The notes beneath the pieces are model-generated. The model was not told the DNA's origin and made no database searches. It saw nothing but the letters and a program-made list of their open reading frames with translations. A program made the position numbers and the translations under genes. This document shows, piece after piece, positions 37,615 through 48,658 of a stretch of 64,000 nucleotides of DNA. The stretch is from contig NZ_FNBW01000002.1 in NCBI RefSeq assembly GCF_900102465.1, forward strand, positions 62,001-126,000. Direction: 5' to 3'. The DNA is from Thalassobaculum litoreum DSM 18839. GTDB lineage: Bacteria; Pseudomonadota; Alphaproteobacteria; Thalassobaculales; Thalassobaculaceae. Position 1 is the stretch's first letter; each line of letters begins with the position of its first letter.

Positions 37615-38214
37615 TTAATAGACGTAGGCGGCGAGCTCGCGCTTGATCGCGCGTTCCATGGCGGTGGCGAAATCGCGTGCGGTCGCCTCGACAAGATCGT
37701 ACCAGAGCCGCTCGCGGTCGTTCAGCGACGCGTTCTCGGCGATGGTCTTGGAGCGTTCCGCTTCGGCCAGCGCCTGACCCAGGCGGATGCCCGCCCCGTC
37801 GAACAGGTCGAGCTTGCCCGCCATCGCCACGGTATAGCGCTCGGACTGATCGGTGGTGAAGGCCCCCTTCAGACCGGTGGTGGTCTTCAGCCGCTCCTCC
37901 ACGATGCTGCCCTGGCGGATCGCCATGACCGCCCGGCCGGAGCTGCCGCCGGCCTGGAGCACGTCACGCGCCCAGCGCTCCATCGCGGCGGCCGGGGCGA
38001 CGGGGGCCAGATGTTCGACATTCGGCGCCGTCATCGGCGGCACCACCTCGTCGACGATCTGCAGGGTGCCCACATTCAGCCGGATCGGCTGCCGGTTCAC
38101 GAAGGTCAGGTCCGGATAGACCGGGGTCGGGTTCGGCGTGGTGCAGGCCGGCAGCGAGCCGACACCGGCGGCGGCCAGGGCGGAAATCATCAGGGTACGG
38201 CGGTCGAGGCGCAT
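37615..38214 (-). CDS. Conserved hypothetical lipoprotein
   Basis: The N-terminus MRLDRRTLMISALAAAGVGSLPAC is a lipoprotein signal with the acylated Cys near residue 24; the RR pair before the hydrophobic part could also allow Tat export. The mature 175 residues contain PDLTFVNRQPIRLNVG, a conserved-looking block, and a helical C-terminal half (EARDFATAMERAIKREL) without enzymatic motifs. I know similar proteins from Alphaproteobacteria but no function. It lies 32 bases downstream of hslO on the same strand. Confidence 0.75.
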   Translation of the reverse strand: MRLDRRTLMISALAAAGVGSLPACTTPNPTPVYPDLTFVNRQPIRLNVGTLQIVDEVVPPMTAPNVEHLAPVAPAAAMERWARDVLQAGGSSGRAVMAIRQGSIVEERLKTTTGLKGAFTTDQSERYTVAMAGKLDLFDGAGIRLGQALAEAERSKTIAENASLNDRERLWYDLVEATARDFATAMERAIKRELAAYVY

Positions 38215-38246
38215 GGGGGCGTGTCCTCTTCTCGATCGGTGGAATA

Positions 38247-39203
38247 TCAGAAACCCGGAGACGCGGCCGATTTGCGCAACGCCTCGAGCGCCTCGTCATC
38301 ATAGCGCCATTCGCGCTTGCAGAATTCACAGTTAACGATCAGCGCGCCGTCGACCTTCATGTCCTCGATCTCGTCCTGATTCAAGGACAGCAGGACGCGC
38401 TCCACCCGCTCCCGCGAGCAGCGGCAGGAATCGGTCATCGGCTGGGCCTCGTAGGCCCGCACGCCCTCCTGGTGGAACAGCCGGTAGAGCAACTGGTCCG
38501 GCGCGAGGTCGGCGGCGAGAAGTTCCTGGGCGCGGGCGCTGCTCATCAGGGTGACCGCCGTGCGCCACAGGTCGTCGTACTCGTCCTCGCTGGGCCGCCC
38601 GGGCAGGTCGCGGGAATAGGGCAGGCGCTGAACCATGATGCCGCCCGCGCGCCAGCCGTCGTCGCGGCGGCCCGCGGCGATCAGGACGCCGGCATCGAGC
38701 TGCTCCGACTGCTGGAAATAGGCATGGGTGCATTCCGACAGCGTCCGGCCGGACAGCTCCACGATGCCCTGATAGCGGTCGGTGTTGGCGCCCTGGTCGA
38801 CGGTGAAGGCGATGTAGCCGCCGCCGAGCAGGCGCGGCACGGACCGCGCCGCCACGTCGGCGGGGTCGAGCTGCGCCACCCGATCGGCGTCGAAGGTCGC
38901 ATAGGCGCGCACCGCGCCGGCCGTGGTCACGTCGGCCATCAGCACGCCGATGGGTCCGTCGCCCTTGGTCTGCAGGGTGAACACGCCCTCGTACTTCAGC
39001 GACCCGGCGAGACAGGCGGCCAGCGCCGCCGTCTCCCCAAGCATCACCGACACCGCTTCCGGATAGGCGTGGCGGCCCAGAATCCCGTCAATGACCGACC
39101 CGAGCCGGACCACGCGGCCGCGCAGTCCGTAGGGGTCGATCTGGAAAGGCAGGATGATGTCGTCGCGACCGGTGTTCTCGAACAGCGCTTCGCGTTCTCT
39201 CAT
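38247..39203 (-). CDS. hslO: Redox-regulated chaperone Hsp33
   Basis: Hsp33 is switched on by oxidation of a zinc-binding cysteine centre. The start is ATG 39203, overlapping the argF stop (ATGA) with GGAGACGAG just upstream; the long open frame beyond it is a shadow of argF. The 318-residue protein contains the substrate domain (about 1-230) and ends with the redox switch: CRCS near residue 275 and CEFC near 301, the C-x-C and C-x2-C zinc ligands of the family. Coupling to argF is positional only. It adds to the stress-response character of the window. Confidence 0.93.
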   Translation of the reverse strand: MREREALFENTGRDDIILPFQIDPYGLRGRVVRLGSVIDGILGRHAYPEAVSVMLGETAALAACLAGSLKYEGVFTLQTKGDGPIGVLMADVTTAGAVRAYATFDADRVAQLDPADVAARSVPRLLGGGYIAFTVDQGANTDRYQGIVELSGRTLSECTHAYFQQSEQLDAGVLIAAGRRDDGWRAGGIMVQRLPYSRDLPGRPSEDEYDDLWRTAVTLMSSARAQELLAADLAPDQLLYRLFHQEGVRAYEAQPMTDSCRCSRERVERVLLSLNQDEIEDMKVDGALIVNCEFCKREWRYDDEALEALRKSAASPGF

Positions 39204-40141
39204 CTCGTCTCCGATAGGCACCAGTGCAGGATGGCCATCTGACTGTGCATGCGGTTCTCGGCCTCGTCGAACACGATGGACTGAGGGCCGTCGATCACCT
39301 CCGCCGTGACCTCCTCGCCGCGATGGGCCGGCAGGCAGTGCATGAACACCGCCTCCGGCCTGGCCTTCGCCATCAGCGCGCTGTCCACCCGATAGGGTGC
39401 CAGGAGGTTGTGACGGTTGGAATCCGCGTCGCCCATGGAGACCCAGGTGTCGGTCACCACAGCGTCGGCACCGGACACCGCCGCCTGCGGGTCGTGGGTG
39501 ATCTCCACCCGGCCGCCCTGGGCCCGGGCCCAGTCGACCACGTCCTGCGGCGGCATGAGTTCCGGCGGACAGGCGATGCGCAGCACGAAGTCGAACTGCA
39601 CCGCCGCCTGGATCCAGGAGGCCGCCATGTTGTTGCCGTCGCCGGACCAGGCGATCACCCGATCCTTGATCGGCCCGCGATGCTCCTCGAACGCCATCAC
39701 GTCGGCCATGAGCTGGCACGGGTGGGTGCGGTCGGTCAGCCCGTTGATCACCGGCACCGTGGCGTTCTCCGCCAGTTCGATCAGCGTGGTCTCCGCGAAG
39801 GTCCGGATCATGATGCAGTCGACATAGCGCGACAGCACACGGGCGGTGTCGGCCACGGATTCCCCGCGGCCAAGCTGGAGATCCGCCCCGTTCAGCACCA
39901 CCACCTCACCGCCGAGGCGCTTCATGCCGGCCTCGAAGGAGACGCGCGTGCGGGTCGAGGGCTTCTCGAAGATCAGGGCCAGCACCTTGCCGTCCAGCGG
40001 ACGCTCGGCCAACCCGTCGCCGCGCTTGAAGTCCTTCGCCTGCTCGATCATCCCGCGCAGGGTCGAGGCATCGACCTGATCGAGATCGAGGAAGTGCTTC
40101 ACCCCCCCGGTCATCGGTTCGCCCGCCCGGTCAAGCGGCAT
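39200..40141 (-). CDS. argF: Ornithine carbamoyltransferase
   Basis: ArgF makes citrulline from ornithine and carbamoyl phosphate. The carbamoyl phosphate motif STRTR is near residue 59, HPCQ near 138, and the ornithine-binding [11 protein letters not shown] near 270. The length is 313 from ATG 40141, which overlaps the end of argD; ATG 40114, giving [12 protein letters not shown] at the N-terminus, is also possible and closer to the family start. The argD-argF-hslO order is common in Alphaproteobacteria. Confidence 0.96.
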   Translation of the reverse strand: MPLDRAGEPMTGGVKHFLDLDQVDASTLRGMIEQAKDFKRGDGLAERPLDGKVLALIFEKPSTRTRVSFEAGMKRLGGEVVVLNGADLQLGRGESVADTARVLSRYVDCIMIRTFAETTLIELAENATVPVINGLTDRTHPCQLMADVMAFEEHRGPIKDRVIAWSGDGNNMAASWIQAAVQFDFVLRIACPPELMPPQDVVDWARAQGGRVEITHDPQAAVSGADAVVTDTWVSMGDADSNRHNLLAPYRVDSALMAKARPEAVFMHCLPAHRGEEVTAEVIDGPQSIVFDEAENRMHSQMAILHWCLSETR

Positions 40142-41315
40142 GACGGGCCAGCCCGGCGCAGGCCGCGTCGATCAGTCCGACCGCCTCAGACACATGGCTC
40201 TCCTCGATGGTCAGCGGCGGCAGGACCCGCAGCACGTTCTCGCCGGCACCCACGGTCAGCAGGCCCTTCTCGCGCAGCGCGGTCTGCAGATCGCCGGCAG
40301 GGACGACGCATTTCAGGCCCATCAGGAAGCCGGAGCCGCGCACCTCCTCGATCACGCCGGGATGCTTCGCCACCAGCTTCTTCAGCTGATCGCGCAGCGA
40401 CTCCGATGTCTTGACCACGTGCTCCAGGAAGGACGGCTCGGAGACGATGTCGACCACCGTCTTGGCCGCGACCATGGCCAGCGGGTTGCCGCCATAGGTC
40501 GAGCCGTGCAGCCCCGGCTTCATGCCGGAGGCCGCCTTCTCGCTGGCCATCACCGCGCCGACCGGGAAGCCGCCGCCGAGACCCTTGGCCGTCGCCATGA
40601 TGTCGGGAACGATGCCCGACCACTCGTGGGCCCACAGCTTGCCGGTCCGGCCCATGCCGCACTGGACCTCGTCGAAGACCAGCATCAGGCCGAACTCGTC
40701 GGCGATCTCGCGCAGCGCCTGCAGGTATTCCGGCGGGGCGACGAAGATTCCGCCCTCGCCCTGCACCGGCTCCACCAGGATGGCGGCCGCATCGTCGGCA
40801 GCGGCGGCGTCGCGCATCTCGTTCAGATTGCCGAAGGCGACATGGGTGAAGCCCTGCACCCGCGGGCCGAAGCCCTCGCGATAGGCTTCCTTGTCGGTCG
40901 CCGACAGGGTGCCCAGGGTCCGGCCGTGGAAGGCGTGGTTGCAGCAGATCACCTTGGTCCGATGCGGCTGGCCCACATGGAACTGGTAGCGGCGCGCCAC
41001 CTTGATCGAACCTTCCAGGGCCTCGGCACCGGAGTTGCAGAAGAACACGGTGTCGGCGAAGGACGTCGCCACCAGCTTGTCGGCCAGCGCCTCCTGCTCC
41101 GGAATCCTGTACAGGTTGGACACGTGCATCAGCTTGGCGGCCTGGTCGGCGATCGCCTTGGCCAGCTTCGGATGGGCATGGCCCAGGGAGTTGGTGGCGA
41201 TGCCGGTCGCGAAGTCGAGGAATCGTCGGCCGTCGGTGCTGTACAAGTAGGGTCCCTCGCCCCGCTCGAAGGCGATGTCGATCCGGCCATAGGTCGGCAT
41301 CACGCTAGTCACCAC
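40131..41315 (-). CDS. argD: Acetylornithine aminotransferase
   Basis: ArgD is a class III PLP enzyme that makes N-acetylornithine, and often succinyl-diaminopimelate, from glutamate. Motifs are [18 protein letters not shown] near 95, the [13 protein letters not shown] segment near 220, and [13 protein letters not shown] with the Schiff-base Lys near 250, followed by STYGGNPLA. The 394-residue length is typical. The start is GTG 41315 with GAGGAG eight bases upstream; ATG 41300 is the alternative. It overlaps argF by 11 bases. Confidence 0.95.
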   Translation of the reverse strand: MVTSVMPTYGRIDIAFERGEGPYLYSTDGRRFLDFATGIATNSLGHAHPKLAKAIADQAAKLMHVSNLYRIPEQEALADKLVATSFADTVFFCNSGAEALEGSIKVARRYQFHVGQPHRTKVICCNHAFHGRTLGTLSATDKEAYREGFGPRVQGFTHVAFGNLNEMRDAAAADDAAAILVEPVQGEGGIFVAPPEYLQALREIADEFGLMLVFDEVQCGMGRTGKLWAHEWSGIVPDIMATAKGLGGGFPVGAVMASEKAASGMKPGLHGSTYGGNPLAMVAAKTVVDIVSEPSFLEHVVKTSESLRDQLKKLVAKHPGVIEEVRGSGFLMGLKCVVPAGDLQTALREKGLLTVGAGENVLRVLPPLTIEESHVSEAVGLIDAACAGLARHAA

Positions 41316-41381
41316 GACACTTACTCCTCACTTGTTGCCGCCGGGTCTGCGCGAATCGCCCCCGGACCGGCGAAAACGGTG

Positions 41382-41410
41382 ATACTCAGTATGCGTCCGG
41401 CGCTTGTCAA
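41382..41410 (-). promoter_or_regulatory. Putative sigma-70-type promoter of argD
   Basis: On the minus strand a perfect TTGACA (41405-41410) is followed after 17 bases by GAGTAT (41382-41387). The -35 is strong and the -10 weak. It lies about 65 bases before the argD start. Confidence 0.45.
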
Positions 41411-41512
41411 CGTGAACCGCGTGATCGTTCGATTAATATTTACAGGTGTATTCACGGCACCCGATCCTCGAGTTCCTCTCGAGCGAGTTCGAGCCCCTGT
41501 CAAAGACATGCG

Positions 41513-41589
41513 GTCATCCCGGCGAACCCGAGCGCCACCACCGGGTCCCGGCCCGCCCCCGGATCGGGTCCGGAGGCGTCCGGGATGAC
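41513..41589. repeat. REP-like palindromic element, copy 2
   Basis: Perfect 10-base inverted ends, GTCATCCCGG at 41513-41522 and CCGGGATGAC at 41580-41589, match those of the element near 22.5 kb. A GGGTCCCGGCCC core near 41543-41555 is also shared. At 77 bases it is a shorter version. Confidence 0.75.
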
Positions 41590-41670
41590 GGGATTTTCGA
41601 ATGGGAGAGCCCCCTCGCCCTACGCGCCCCCAGGGGCGTATCGAAGGGCCAGGCGTGCTAGTCTCGCCCC

Positions 41671-42249
41671 ATGAGACAGCCCCCTCGTGGAAAGAAGCGC
41701 GGCCCGCTGACCAAGGCCTATCTGGAGCGCGCCGCCCTGCACTATCTGGAACGCTATGCCAGCTCCGTGGAAGGCCTGCGCCGCGTCCTGATGCGCCGTG
41801 TCGACAAGGCGGCGTGGGAGGAACGCTGCGATCCGGCCGAGGCGACGCCCTGGGTCGAGGACGTCGTCGCGCGCTACGCCGCCTCGGGCCTGGTCGACGA
41901 CCGCAGCTTCGCCGAAGGCAAGGCCGCCAGCCTGCGCCGCCGCGGCGACTCCGCCCGCCGGATCGCGCTCAAGCTGCGCGAAAAGGGTGTCGACGGCGAG
42001 CTGATCGACACGGTGCTGGAGGAACAGGACGGCGAGGACAGCGAGGCAGCCGAGATCGCCGCCGCCTGCCGCTTCGCCCGCCGGCGCCGGCTCGGGCCGC
42101 TGCGCGCTCCGGAGGAACGGGAGGACCGCCGGGACCGGGACATGGCCGCGCTGGCCCGCGCCGGCTTCTCCCTCGATATCGCCCGGCGGGTCCTGGACCT
42201 GGAAGACGCGGACGCGCTGGAGGAGGCGATGCGCGGCGATACGCTGTAA
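41671..42249 (+). CDS. recX: RecX-family regulatory protein
   Basis: RecX inhibits RecA filament extension. The 192-residue protein is basic and helical with repeated three-helix units. KAYLERAALHYLERYASSVEGLRRVLMRR forms the first unit, and ALVDDRSFAEGKAASLRRRGDSARRIALKLREKGV carries the conserved D-x-x-F/Y-A signature. It is not next to recA, which is common in Alphaproteobacteria. Divergence in the family is high, so I rate this a good but not certain assignment. Confidence 0.8.
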   Translation: MRQPPRGKKRGPLTKAYLERAALHYLERYASSVEGLRRVLMRRVDKAAWEERCDPAEATPWVEDVVARYAASGLVDDRSFAEGKAASLRRRGDSARRIALKLREKGVDGELIDTVLEEQDGEDSEAAEIAAACRFARRRRLGPLRAPEEREDRRDRDMAALARAGFSLDIARRVLDLEDADALEEAMRGDTL

Positions 42250-42430
42250 ACCGTGTTGTAAATCCTTTGACAGAACCGGCCGCAAGGTTTCGCGTTCCTT
42301 GACATAATCCGTCCTATCGTCGGGAAACTTCGGACCCGCATCTTGTTAACCACGCGCCCGATGCAGATACTGCGGTCTGAAAACCTCCCCGGACAGGGGT
42401 AGAAAAGCAGAGGGCAGAGGGAGCGATCGC

Positions 42431-44371
<1,941 letters not shown>

Positions 44372-44410
44372 GCGTCAGGCATCTGGCCCATCCTCGAAAG
44401 GGGAGCGGGA

Positions 44411-44971
44411 ATGTCGCGAGACGACCAGATCATGGCCAACCTAGAGAACGCGACGGAATTGTCCGTCGCGTTCGCCCGCTACTGGCTGTCCCTGCCGTCC
44501 GTCGACCTGATCCCCAGCCGCCGGCATTTCGAGCCGGAACGCATCCCCGGGCTGCTGGCCAACCTGGTGATTCACGAACTGGTCTCGCCAGAGCACCTGA
44601 AGCTGCGGCTGGTCGGCACGGCGGTGGTCGACGATTACGGCCAGGAGATCACCGGCCGGAACTATCTCGATTTCGTCGACGAGGCCCGGCGGGAAAAGGC
44701 CTCGCGGGCGATTTTCCTGGTCTGCGAACAGCCGGCCGCCATGCTGGTGCACCTGTGCTCGACCGCCGCCAACGGCACCGTTCTCACCCGGGAGTCCATC
44801 GCCTTTCCCATGCGCGACGACCACGGCACGGCGAAGCTCGTCTATTTCTGCTCCAACCCGGCGGTGGAGCGGAAGACCTATGTCGACGCCCGCGACGCAT
44901 TGAAGGTGATGAACGTTCTCGATCGGCGCTATATCGACATCGGGGCAGGCGTGCCGGAGTTCAACGATTGA
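44411..44971 (+). CDS. PAS_5 domain protein, copy 1
   Basis: This 186-residue soluble protein belongs to the PAS_5 family (pfam07310), abundant in Rhodospirillales. The fold is recognised from FARYWLSLPSVDLIPSRRHFEPERI, LVIHELVSPEHLKLRLVG, EITGRNYLDFVDEARR and the C-terminal VLDRRYIDIGAGVP. There is no linked output domain such as a kinase or GGDEF, so it may act as a stand-alone sensor or ligand binder. The next gene is a paralogue with the same layout. Ligand and role are unknown. Confidence 0.82.
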   Translation: MSRDDQIMANLENATELSVAFARYWLSLPSVDLIPSRRHFEPERIPGLLANLVIHELVSPEHLKLRLVGTAVVDDYGQEITGRNYLDFVDEARREKASRAIFLVCEQPAAMLVHLCSTAANGTVLTRESIAFPMRDDHGTAKLVYFCSNPAVERKTYVDARDALKVMNVLDRRYIDIGAGVPEFND

Positions 44972-45023
44972 ACGGTACCCACGTCCCGCGGCGCGCGCCA
45001 TTGCGCGTCGAGGAGGTTACGGC

Positions 45024-45554
45024 GTGACGGATCTCGGCCTCAATCCCACCCTGCAGACGTTCGCCGACCACTGGGCCGCCCTGCCGAAGACCGGCCTCGT
45101 CCCCCATCGGCGCGACTTCCACCCCGAGCGGCTTGGCCGTGCGCTGGCCCATATGGTGGTGCACGAGCTGATCTCGCCCACAGACATCCGCCTGCGGATC
45201 GTGGGCACGGTGATCGGGCGCGCCTATGACGAGGAGATCACCGGCCGCAACTATCTCGACATGGTGCCCGCGGATCGCCGCAAGGCCGCCGCCCGGCCGT
45301 TCTTCGCTGCCTGCGCGACGCCCTGCGGCATGTACACGCGCATGCGCTCGGTCGCCTGGCGCGGGCTGACCATGGAGCGGGTCTCGCTCGGCTTTCCGGT
45401 GCGCGACGACACCGGCGTGCGCTGGTTCTACTCCTGTTCGACAACCGAGCCGTCGCAGGAGCCGGATTTCGATTTCGGCAATGACGGGGTGGCAACGGTC
45501 ACCGAGGTGCTCGACCGACGGTTTCTCGATATCGGCGCCGGCATCCCCGACTGA
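45024..45554 (+). CDS. PAS_5 domain protein, copy 2
   Basis: A 176-residue paralogue of the preceding gene, with the same blocks in the same order: FADHWAALPKTGLVPHRRDFHPERL, MVVHELISPTDIRLRIVG, EITGRNYLDMVPADRR and VLDRRFLDIGAGIPD. Differences concentrate in the central strand region (CGMYTRMRSVAWRG against MLVHLCSTAANGT), where a ligand would bind. It starts GTG at 45024, 52 bases after the first copy. The two arose by tandem duplication and could form a heterodimer. Confidence 0.82.
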   Translation: MTDLGLNPTLQTFADHWAALPKTGLVPHRRDFHPERLGRALAHMVVHELISPTDIRLRIVGTVIGRAYDEEITGRNYLDMVPADRRKAAARPFFAACATPCGMYTRMRSVAWRGLTMERVSLGFPVRDDTGVRWFYSCSTTEPSQEPDFDFGNDGVATVTEVLDRRFLDIGAGIPD

Positions 45555-45680
45555 GACCCACCGGTCTCTGCGACCTGAAAATCTTTGCCAGAGTCGCGGC
45601 GAATGACGTCGGGTCATTGACAGGCCCCACGGGAACGGGCGCATAAGATACGATCCGCTTCTCAAACCGGGCAGCACGCC

Positions 45681-46616
45681 ATGCACGTCTACCTGCCGAT
45701 CGCCGAGGTTTCCGTGAACCTTCTGGTGATCCTTGGGCTGGGTGGCGCGATCGGCATCCTCTCCGGACTGTTCGGCGTCGGCGGCGGCTTCCTGATGACC
45801 CCGTTGCTGATCTTCATCGGCATTCCGCCGGCGGTGGCGGTGGCGACCAGCGCCAACCAGATCGTCGGCGCCTCGGTATCCGGCGTGCTCGCCCACTGGC
45901 GGCGCGGCAATGTCGACCTGCGCATGGGCACGGTCCTGCTGCTGGGCGGCATTCTCGGCTCGACGATCGGCGTCGTGCTGTTCAACGCGCTGCGCTCGAT
46001 CGGCCAGATCGATCTGGTCATCCGGCTCAGCTACGTGATCCTGCTGGGCAGCATCGGCGGGCTGATGCTTAACGAGAGCATTCGCTCGATCCGGCGCACC
46101 CGCTCGGCCACGCCGCGGCGACGCAAGATCCATCAGCACACCTGGCTGCACGGGCTGCCGTTCAAGATGCGGTTCCGTAAGTCGAAGCTGTATATCAGCG
46201 TGCTGCTGCCGCTGGGCGTGGGCGTGGTGATCGGCACGCTGACGGCGATGATGGGCGTGGGCGGCGGCTTCATCCTGGTGCCGGCGATGATCTACCTGCT
46301 CGGCATGCCGACCAGCGTGGTCGTCGGCACCTCGCTGTTCCAGATCATCTTCGTGACCGCCAACGTCGTCTTCCTGCAGGCGATCAATACACAGACCGTG
46401 GACGTGGTTCTGGCCATCGTGCTGCTGATCGGCGGCGTGGTCGGCGCCCAGATCGGCACCCGGCTCGGCGCCAACCTGCGCGGCGAACAGCTCCGCGGCC
46501 TGCTGGCCCTGATGGTGCTGGCGGTCAGCCTCAAGCTCGCCGTCGATCTCACCGCCACGCCGACGGAACTGTTCAGCGTCGAGTCCCTGCATCCCGAGGT
46601 CCTCAACGGTCACTGA
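45681..46616 (+). CDS. TSUP (TauE/SafE) family permease
   Basis: The 311-residue protein has about eight membrane segments in two halves. Each half carries the conserved glycine-rich repeat GLFGVGGGFLMTPLLIFIG (near 30) or MGVGGGFILVPAMIYLLG (near 198). TSUP proteins export sulfite, sulfoacetate or other small organic anions; the substrate cannot be read from sequence. A basic cytoplasmic loop (about 130-160) separates the halves. It converges on a 2OG oxygenase gene. Confidence 0.88.
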   Translation: MHVYLPIAEVSVNLLVILGLGGAIGILSGLFGVGGGFLMTPLLIFIGIPPAVAVATSANQIVGASVSGVLAHWRRGNVDLRMGTVLLLGGILGSTIGVVLFNALRSIGQIDLVIRLSYVILLGSIGGLMLNESIRSIRRTRSATPRRRKIHQHTWLHGLPFKMRFRKSKLYISVLLPLGVGVVIGTLTAMMGVGGGFILVPAMIYLLGMPTSVVVGTSLFQIIFVTANVVFLQAINTQTVDVVLAIVLLIGGVVGAQIGTRLGANLRGEQLRGLLALMVLAVSLKLAVDLTATPTELFSVESLHPEVLNGH

Positions 46617-46628
46617 GGCCGGGCCGGC

Positions 46629-47327
46629 TCACACGTCCTGGGATTTCCGCCACTTCTCCGCCGGCGGCATCAGGTATTCCACGCCGCCGCTGTCCTTCAG
46701 GGTGATCACCACGTCGATGGCGATGGAGATCCGGGTGCCCGGTGTGTTGTTGGGTTCGGTGCCGTGATAGGTCTTCGACGGGAAGATGACGATGTCATCC
46801 TCCTCCACCGGCAGGTCGACCATCTCGGAATTCAGGATGTTGCTCTCGGTGATCAGCCCCATGTCGCGGGAATGCTGCTCGAACAGGCCGGGCGAGAATT
46901 CGTTCAGCGGGTCCGGCAGGTGGAACACCAGATTGCCGGTGCCGGCATCCTTGACCGGGTAGTACACCACCGAGATGTGGCTCTGGTTGTGGCGGTGGCG
47001 ACGGATCGACTGGCCCGGCTCGCTCACCGTGCCCCAGGACCGGGTGTAGTGCAGGTCGAGCTTCGACGGGTCGATCTTCAGCGCCCGCAGATAGTCCACC
47101 ATCCGGGCATGCACTCCCTTGAACATCGGCGCCATCGCCGGTTCCAGGTGCAGGAACTCGCGGCCGTTGCGGTCGCCGGTCCAGGCGCTGGTCTTGGACA
47201 CCCCCGCCTTGGAGCCGGTGCGGTAGGCGTTGATCACCGCGTCGCCGATCTGGCGGCGATAGGCCTGGTCGAGGCCCAGCCGGTCCTTGTACACGGTCAG
47301 CGGAAAGCAGTTCAGGATGGTGGCCAT
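46629..47327 (-). CDS. Putative 2OG-Fe(II) oxygenase (TIGR02466 family)
   Basis: The 232-residue protein resembles the TIGR02466 group. An iron-binding pattern can be traced from HRHNQSHISVVYYP (about 107-120) to the distal YHGTEPNNTPGTRISIAIDV (about 185-205), where His and Arg bind iron and 2-oxoglutarate. The N-terminus LNCFPLTVYKDRL is conserved in the group. The substrate is unknown. It is a single-gene unit convergent with the TSUP gene and divergent from a TetR regulator. Confidence 0.78.
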   Translation of the reverse strand: MATILNCFPLTVYKDRLGLDQAYRRQIGDAVINAYRTGSKAGVSKTSAWTGDRNGREFLHLEPAMAPMFKGVHARMVDYLRALKIDPSKLDLHYTRSWGTVSEPGQSIRRHRHNQSHISVVYYPVKDAGTGNLVFHLPDPLNEFSPGLFEQHSRDMGLITESNILNSEMVDLPVEEDDIVIFPSKTYHGTEPNNTPGTRISIAIDVVITLKDSGGVEYLMPPAEKWRKSQDV

Positions 47328-47459
47328 CGCGCCCTCGGCAGCGGATCAGTCGATGGCACAGCAATGCTATCGCCCCGCTCCCGCGTCAACCGCCCCCGTC
47401 AACCATCCGGGCGACGATTGCGGCTGCATTCCCCCGGACGATGGCCTAATTAGGCGTTC

Positions 47460-48107
47460 ATGAGCTGGTCGAGAGACGGATCCGGTGGCCCGCGGCGCGG
47501 CTATCACCACGGCAATCTGAAGGAGGCCCTGATACAGGCCGCCCTGAACCTGATTGCCGAAAAGGGCGCGGGTGGCTTCAGCTTCGCCGATGCGGCCCGC
47601 TCCGCCGGGGTCAGCCCGGCCGCCCCCTACCGGCATTTCCGCGACCGCGACGCCCTGCTCGCCGATGTGGCCGAGCGCGGCTTCATCCTGTTCGCCGACA
47701 AGCTCGCGGCGGCCTGGGACGACGGCAAGCCCGATCCCTTCGCCGCCTTCGAGCGCACCGGTCAGGCCTATCTCGCCTTCGCCCGCGAGGAGCCGTCCCA
47801 CTATTCGGCGATGTTCGAGGCCGGGATCGACCGCAACGCCACGCCGGAGCTGCGCCGCGCCTCGGACGAGGCCTTCTCGGTCTTGCGCCGGGCCGCCGAC
47901 ACCCTATGTGCACTGGCGCCGGAGGGCGAACGACCGCCGGCCCTGATGGTCGCCCTGCATGTCTGGAGCCTGGCCCACGGGGTCGCCTCCCTGTTCACCC
48001 GCAACGCCGGCGGTTCACGGTCCCTGCCGATGACGCCGGAAGAGCTGCTGGAGGCCGGCGTGCTGGTCTATCTGCAGGGCCTGGGACTGCCGGTCCACCA
48101 GCGCTGA
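47460..48107 (+). CDS. TetR/AcrR-family transcriptional regulator
   Basis: The 215-residue protein has an N-terminal TetR helix-turn-helix (about 15-62): GYHHGNLKEALIQAALNLIAEKG, then FSFADAARSAGVSPAAPYRHFRDRDALLADVA. The C-terminal ligand domain (90-205) contains ARREEPSHYSAMFE-like and WSLAHGVASLF segments of the TetR_C_33 (WHG) type. It may control itself or the divergent 2OG oxygenase 132 bases away; the ligand is unknown. Confidence 0.9.
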   Translation: MSWSRDGSGGPRRGYHHGNLKEALIQAALNLIAEKGAGGFSFADAARSAGVSPAAPYRHFRDRDALLADVAERGFILFADKLAAAWDDGKPDPFAAFERTGQAYLAFAREEPSHYSAMFEAGIDRNATPELRRASDEAFSVLRRAADTLCALAPEGERPPALMVALHVWSLAHGVASLFTRNAGGSRSLPMTPEELLEAGVLVYLQGLGLPVHQR

Positions 48108-48160
48108 CGACGCGCCGACGATTGCGGGATTTCTCACACGAATTTTTCCGCCCGTCCTTC

Positions 48161-48204
48161 TTGATACGCCCAGCGCGATCTCTTATGTAAATGTTATAAA
48201 CATT
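48161..48204 (+). promoter_or_regulatory. Promoter and operator-like dyad of the DUF2852 gene
   Basis: TTGATA (48161-48166) and TATGTA (48184-48189) are 17 bases apart. Directly after, AATGTT and AACATT (48190-48195 and 48199-48204) form an inverted repeat around ATA, close to the expected transcription start and 16 bases before the start codon. A repressor site there would block initiation. Confidence 0.5.
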
Positions 48205-48219
48205 AACATTGGAGGTTCT

Positions 48220-48594
48220 ATGGAGCTGGTTCACAAGCTCGATGAATACGGCAAACCGGCCTGGATCGGGCTGATGGTCGCCGGCTTCGTCGTTTTCTGG
48301 CCGATCGGCCTCGCGATCCTGGGTTACATGATGTGGAGTGGACGGATGGGTTGTTTCAAGCGTAGCCGCGGTCAGTGGTGGAAGTCAGAGTCCCGCGCCA
48401 GCGGATCGAGCGGCAATGCCGCCTTCGACGACTACAAGGCCGAGACCCTGCGCCGGCTCGAGGAAGAGCAGCAGGAGTTCCAGGATTTCCTGGAGCAGCT
48501 CCGCCGGGCCAAGGACAAGGCCGAGTTCGACCAGTTCATGTCCCAGCGCCGGTCCCGCCCGGACGGCCCGTCGCCGGACGCGACCCCGGCCTGA
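48220..48594 (+). CDS. DUF2852 membrane protein
   Basis: The 124-residue protein starts with a short amphipathic part and a single membrane helix (about 13-38, AWIGLMVAGFVVFWPIGLAILGYMM), then a basic linker (FKRSRGQWWK) and a coiled-coil stretch (about 68-105, YKAETLRRLEEEQQEFQDFLEQLRRAKDKAEFDQF). This matches DUF2852, an alphaproteobacterial family of unknown function. A clear GGAGG ribosome site precedes the ATG. A likely terminator follows. Confidence 0.85.
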   Translation: MELVHKLDEYGKPAWIGLMVAGFVVFWPIGLAILGYMMWSGRMGCFKRSRGQWWKSESRASGSSGNAAFDDYKAETLRRLEEEQQEFQDFLEQLRRAKDKAEFDQFMSQRRSRPDGPSPDATPA

Positions 48595-48635
48595 CACGCC
48601 CCGGGCCCGATGCGGCACACATGACCGAAAGAGAG

Positions 48636-48658
48636 AAGGCCCGCCTGGAGCGGGCCTT
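48636..48658 (+). terminator. Terminator-like hairpin after DUF2852
   Basis: AAGGCCCG (48636-48643) pairs with CGGGCCTT (48651-48658) across a seven-base loop. The T-tract is poor (TT then CGTCGTCTTCGG), so termination may be inefficient. Confidence 0.55.

Larger units (their letters stand above)
41316..41670. other. Divergent intergenic region between argD and recX
   Basis: This 355-base gap holds the putative argD promoter (41382-41410), an AT-rich patch near 41430-41455, and a palindromic repeat (41513-41589). No RNA gene or small coding region was recognised. The recX start has no strong ribosome site. Confidence 0.6.

Noticed and set aside
38247-39719. A 490-residue fused Hsp33 protein
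   Set aside because: The first 172 residues of the open frame are out-of-frame argF; Hsp33 itself starts at 39203 with a ribosome site and an ATGA overlap.
42250-42430. Sigma-70 promoter of acs
   Set aside because: Two TTGACA hexamers are visible, but neither has a convincing -10 at 16-18 bases, so no promoter is listed.
48184-48204. Zur box upstream of DUF2852
   Set aside because: The dyad AATGTT-ATA-AACATT has an odd-length centre, while Zur sites known to me have an even centre; there is no zinc-related gene beside it.
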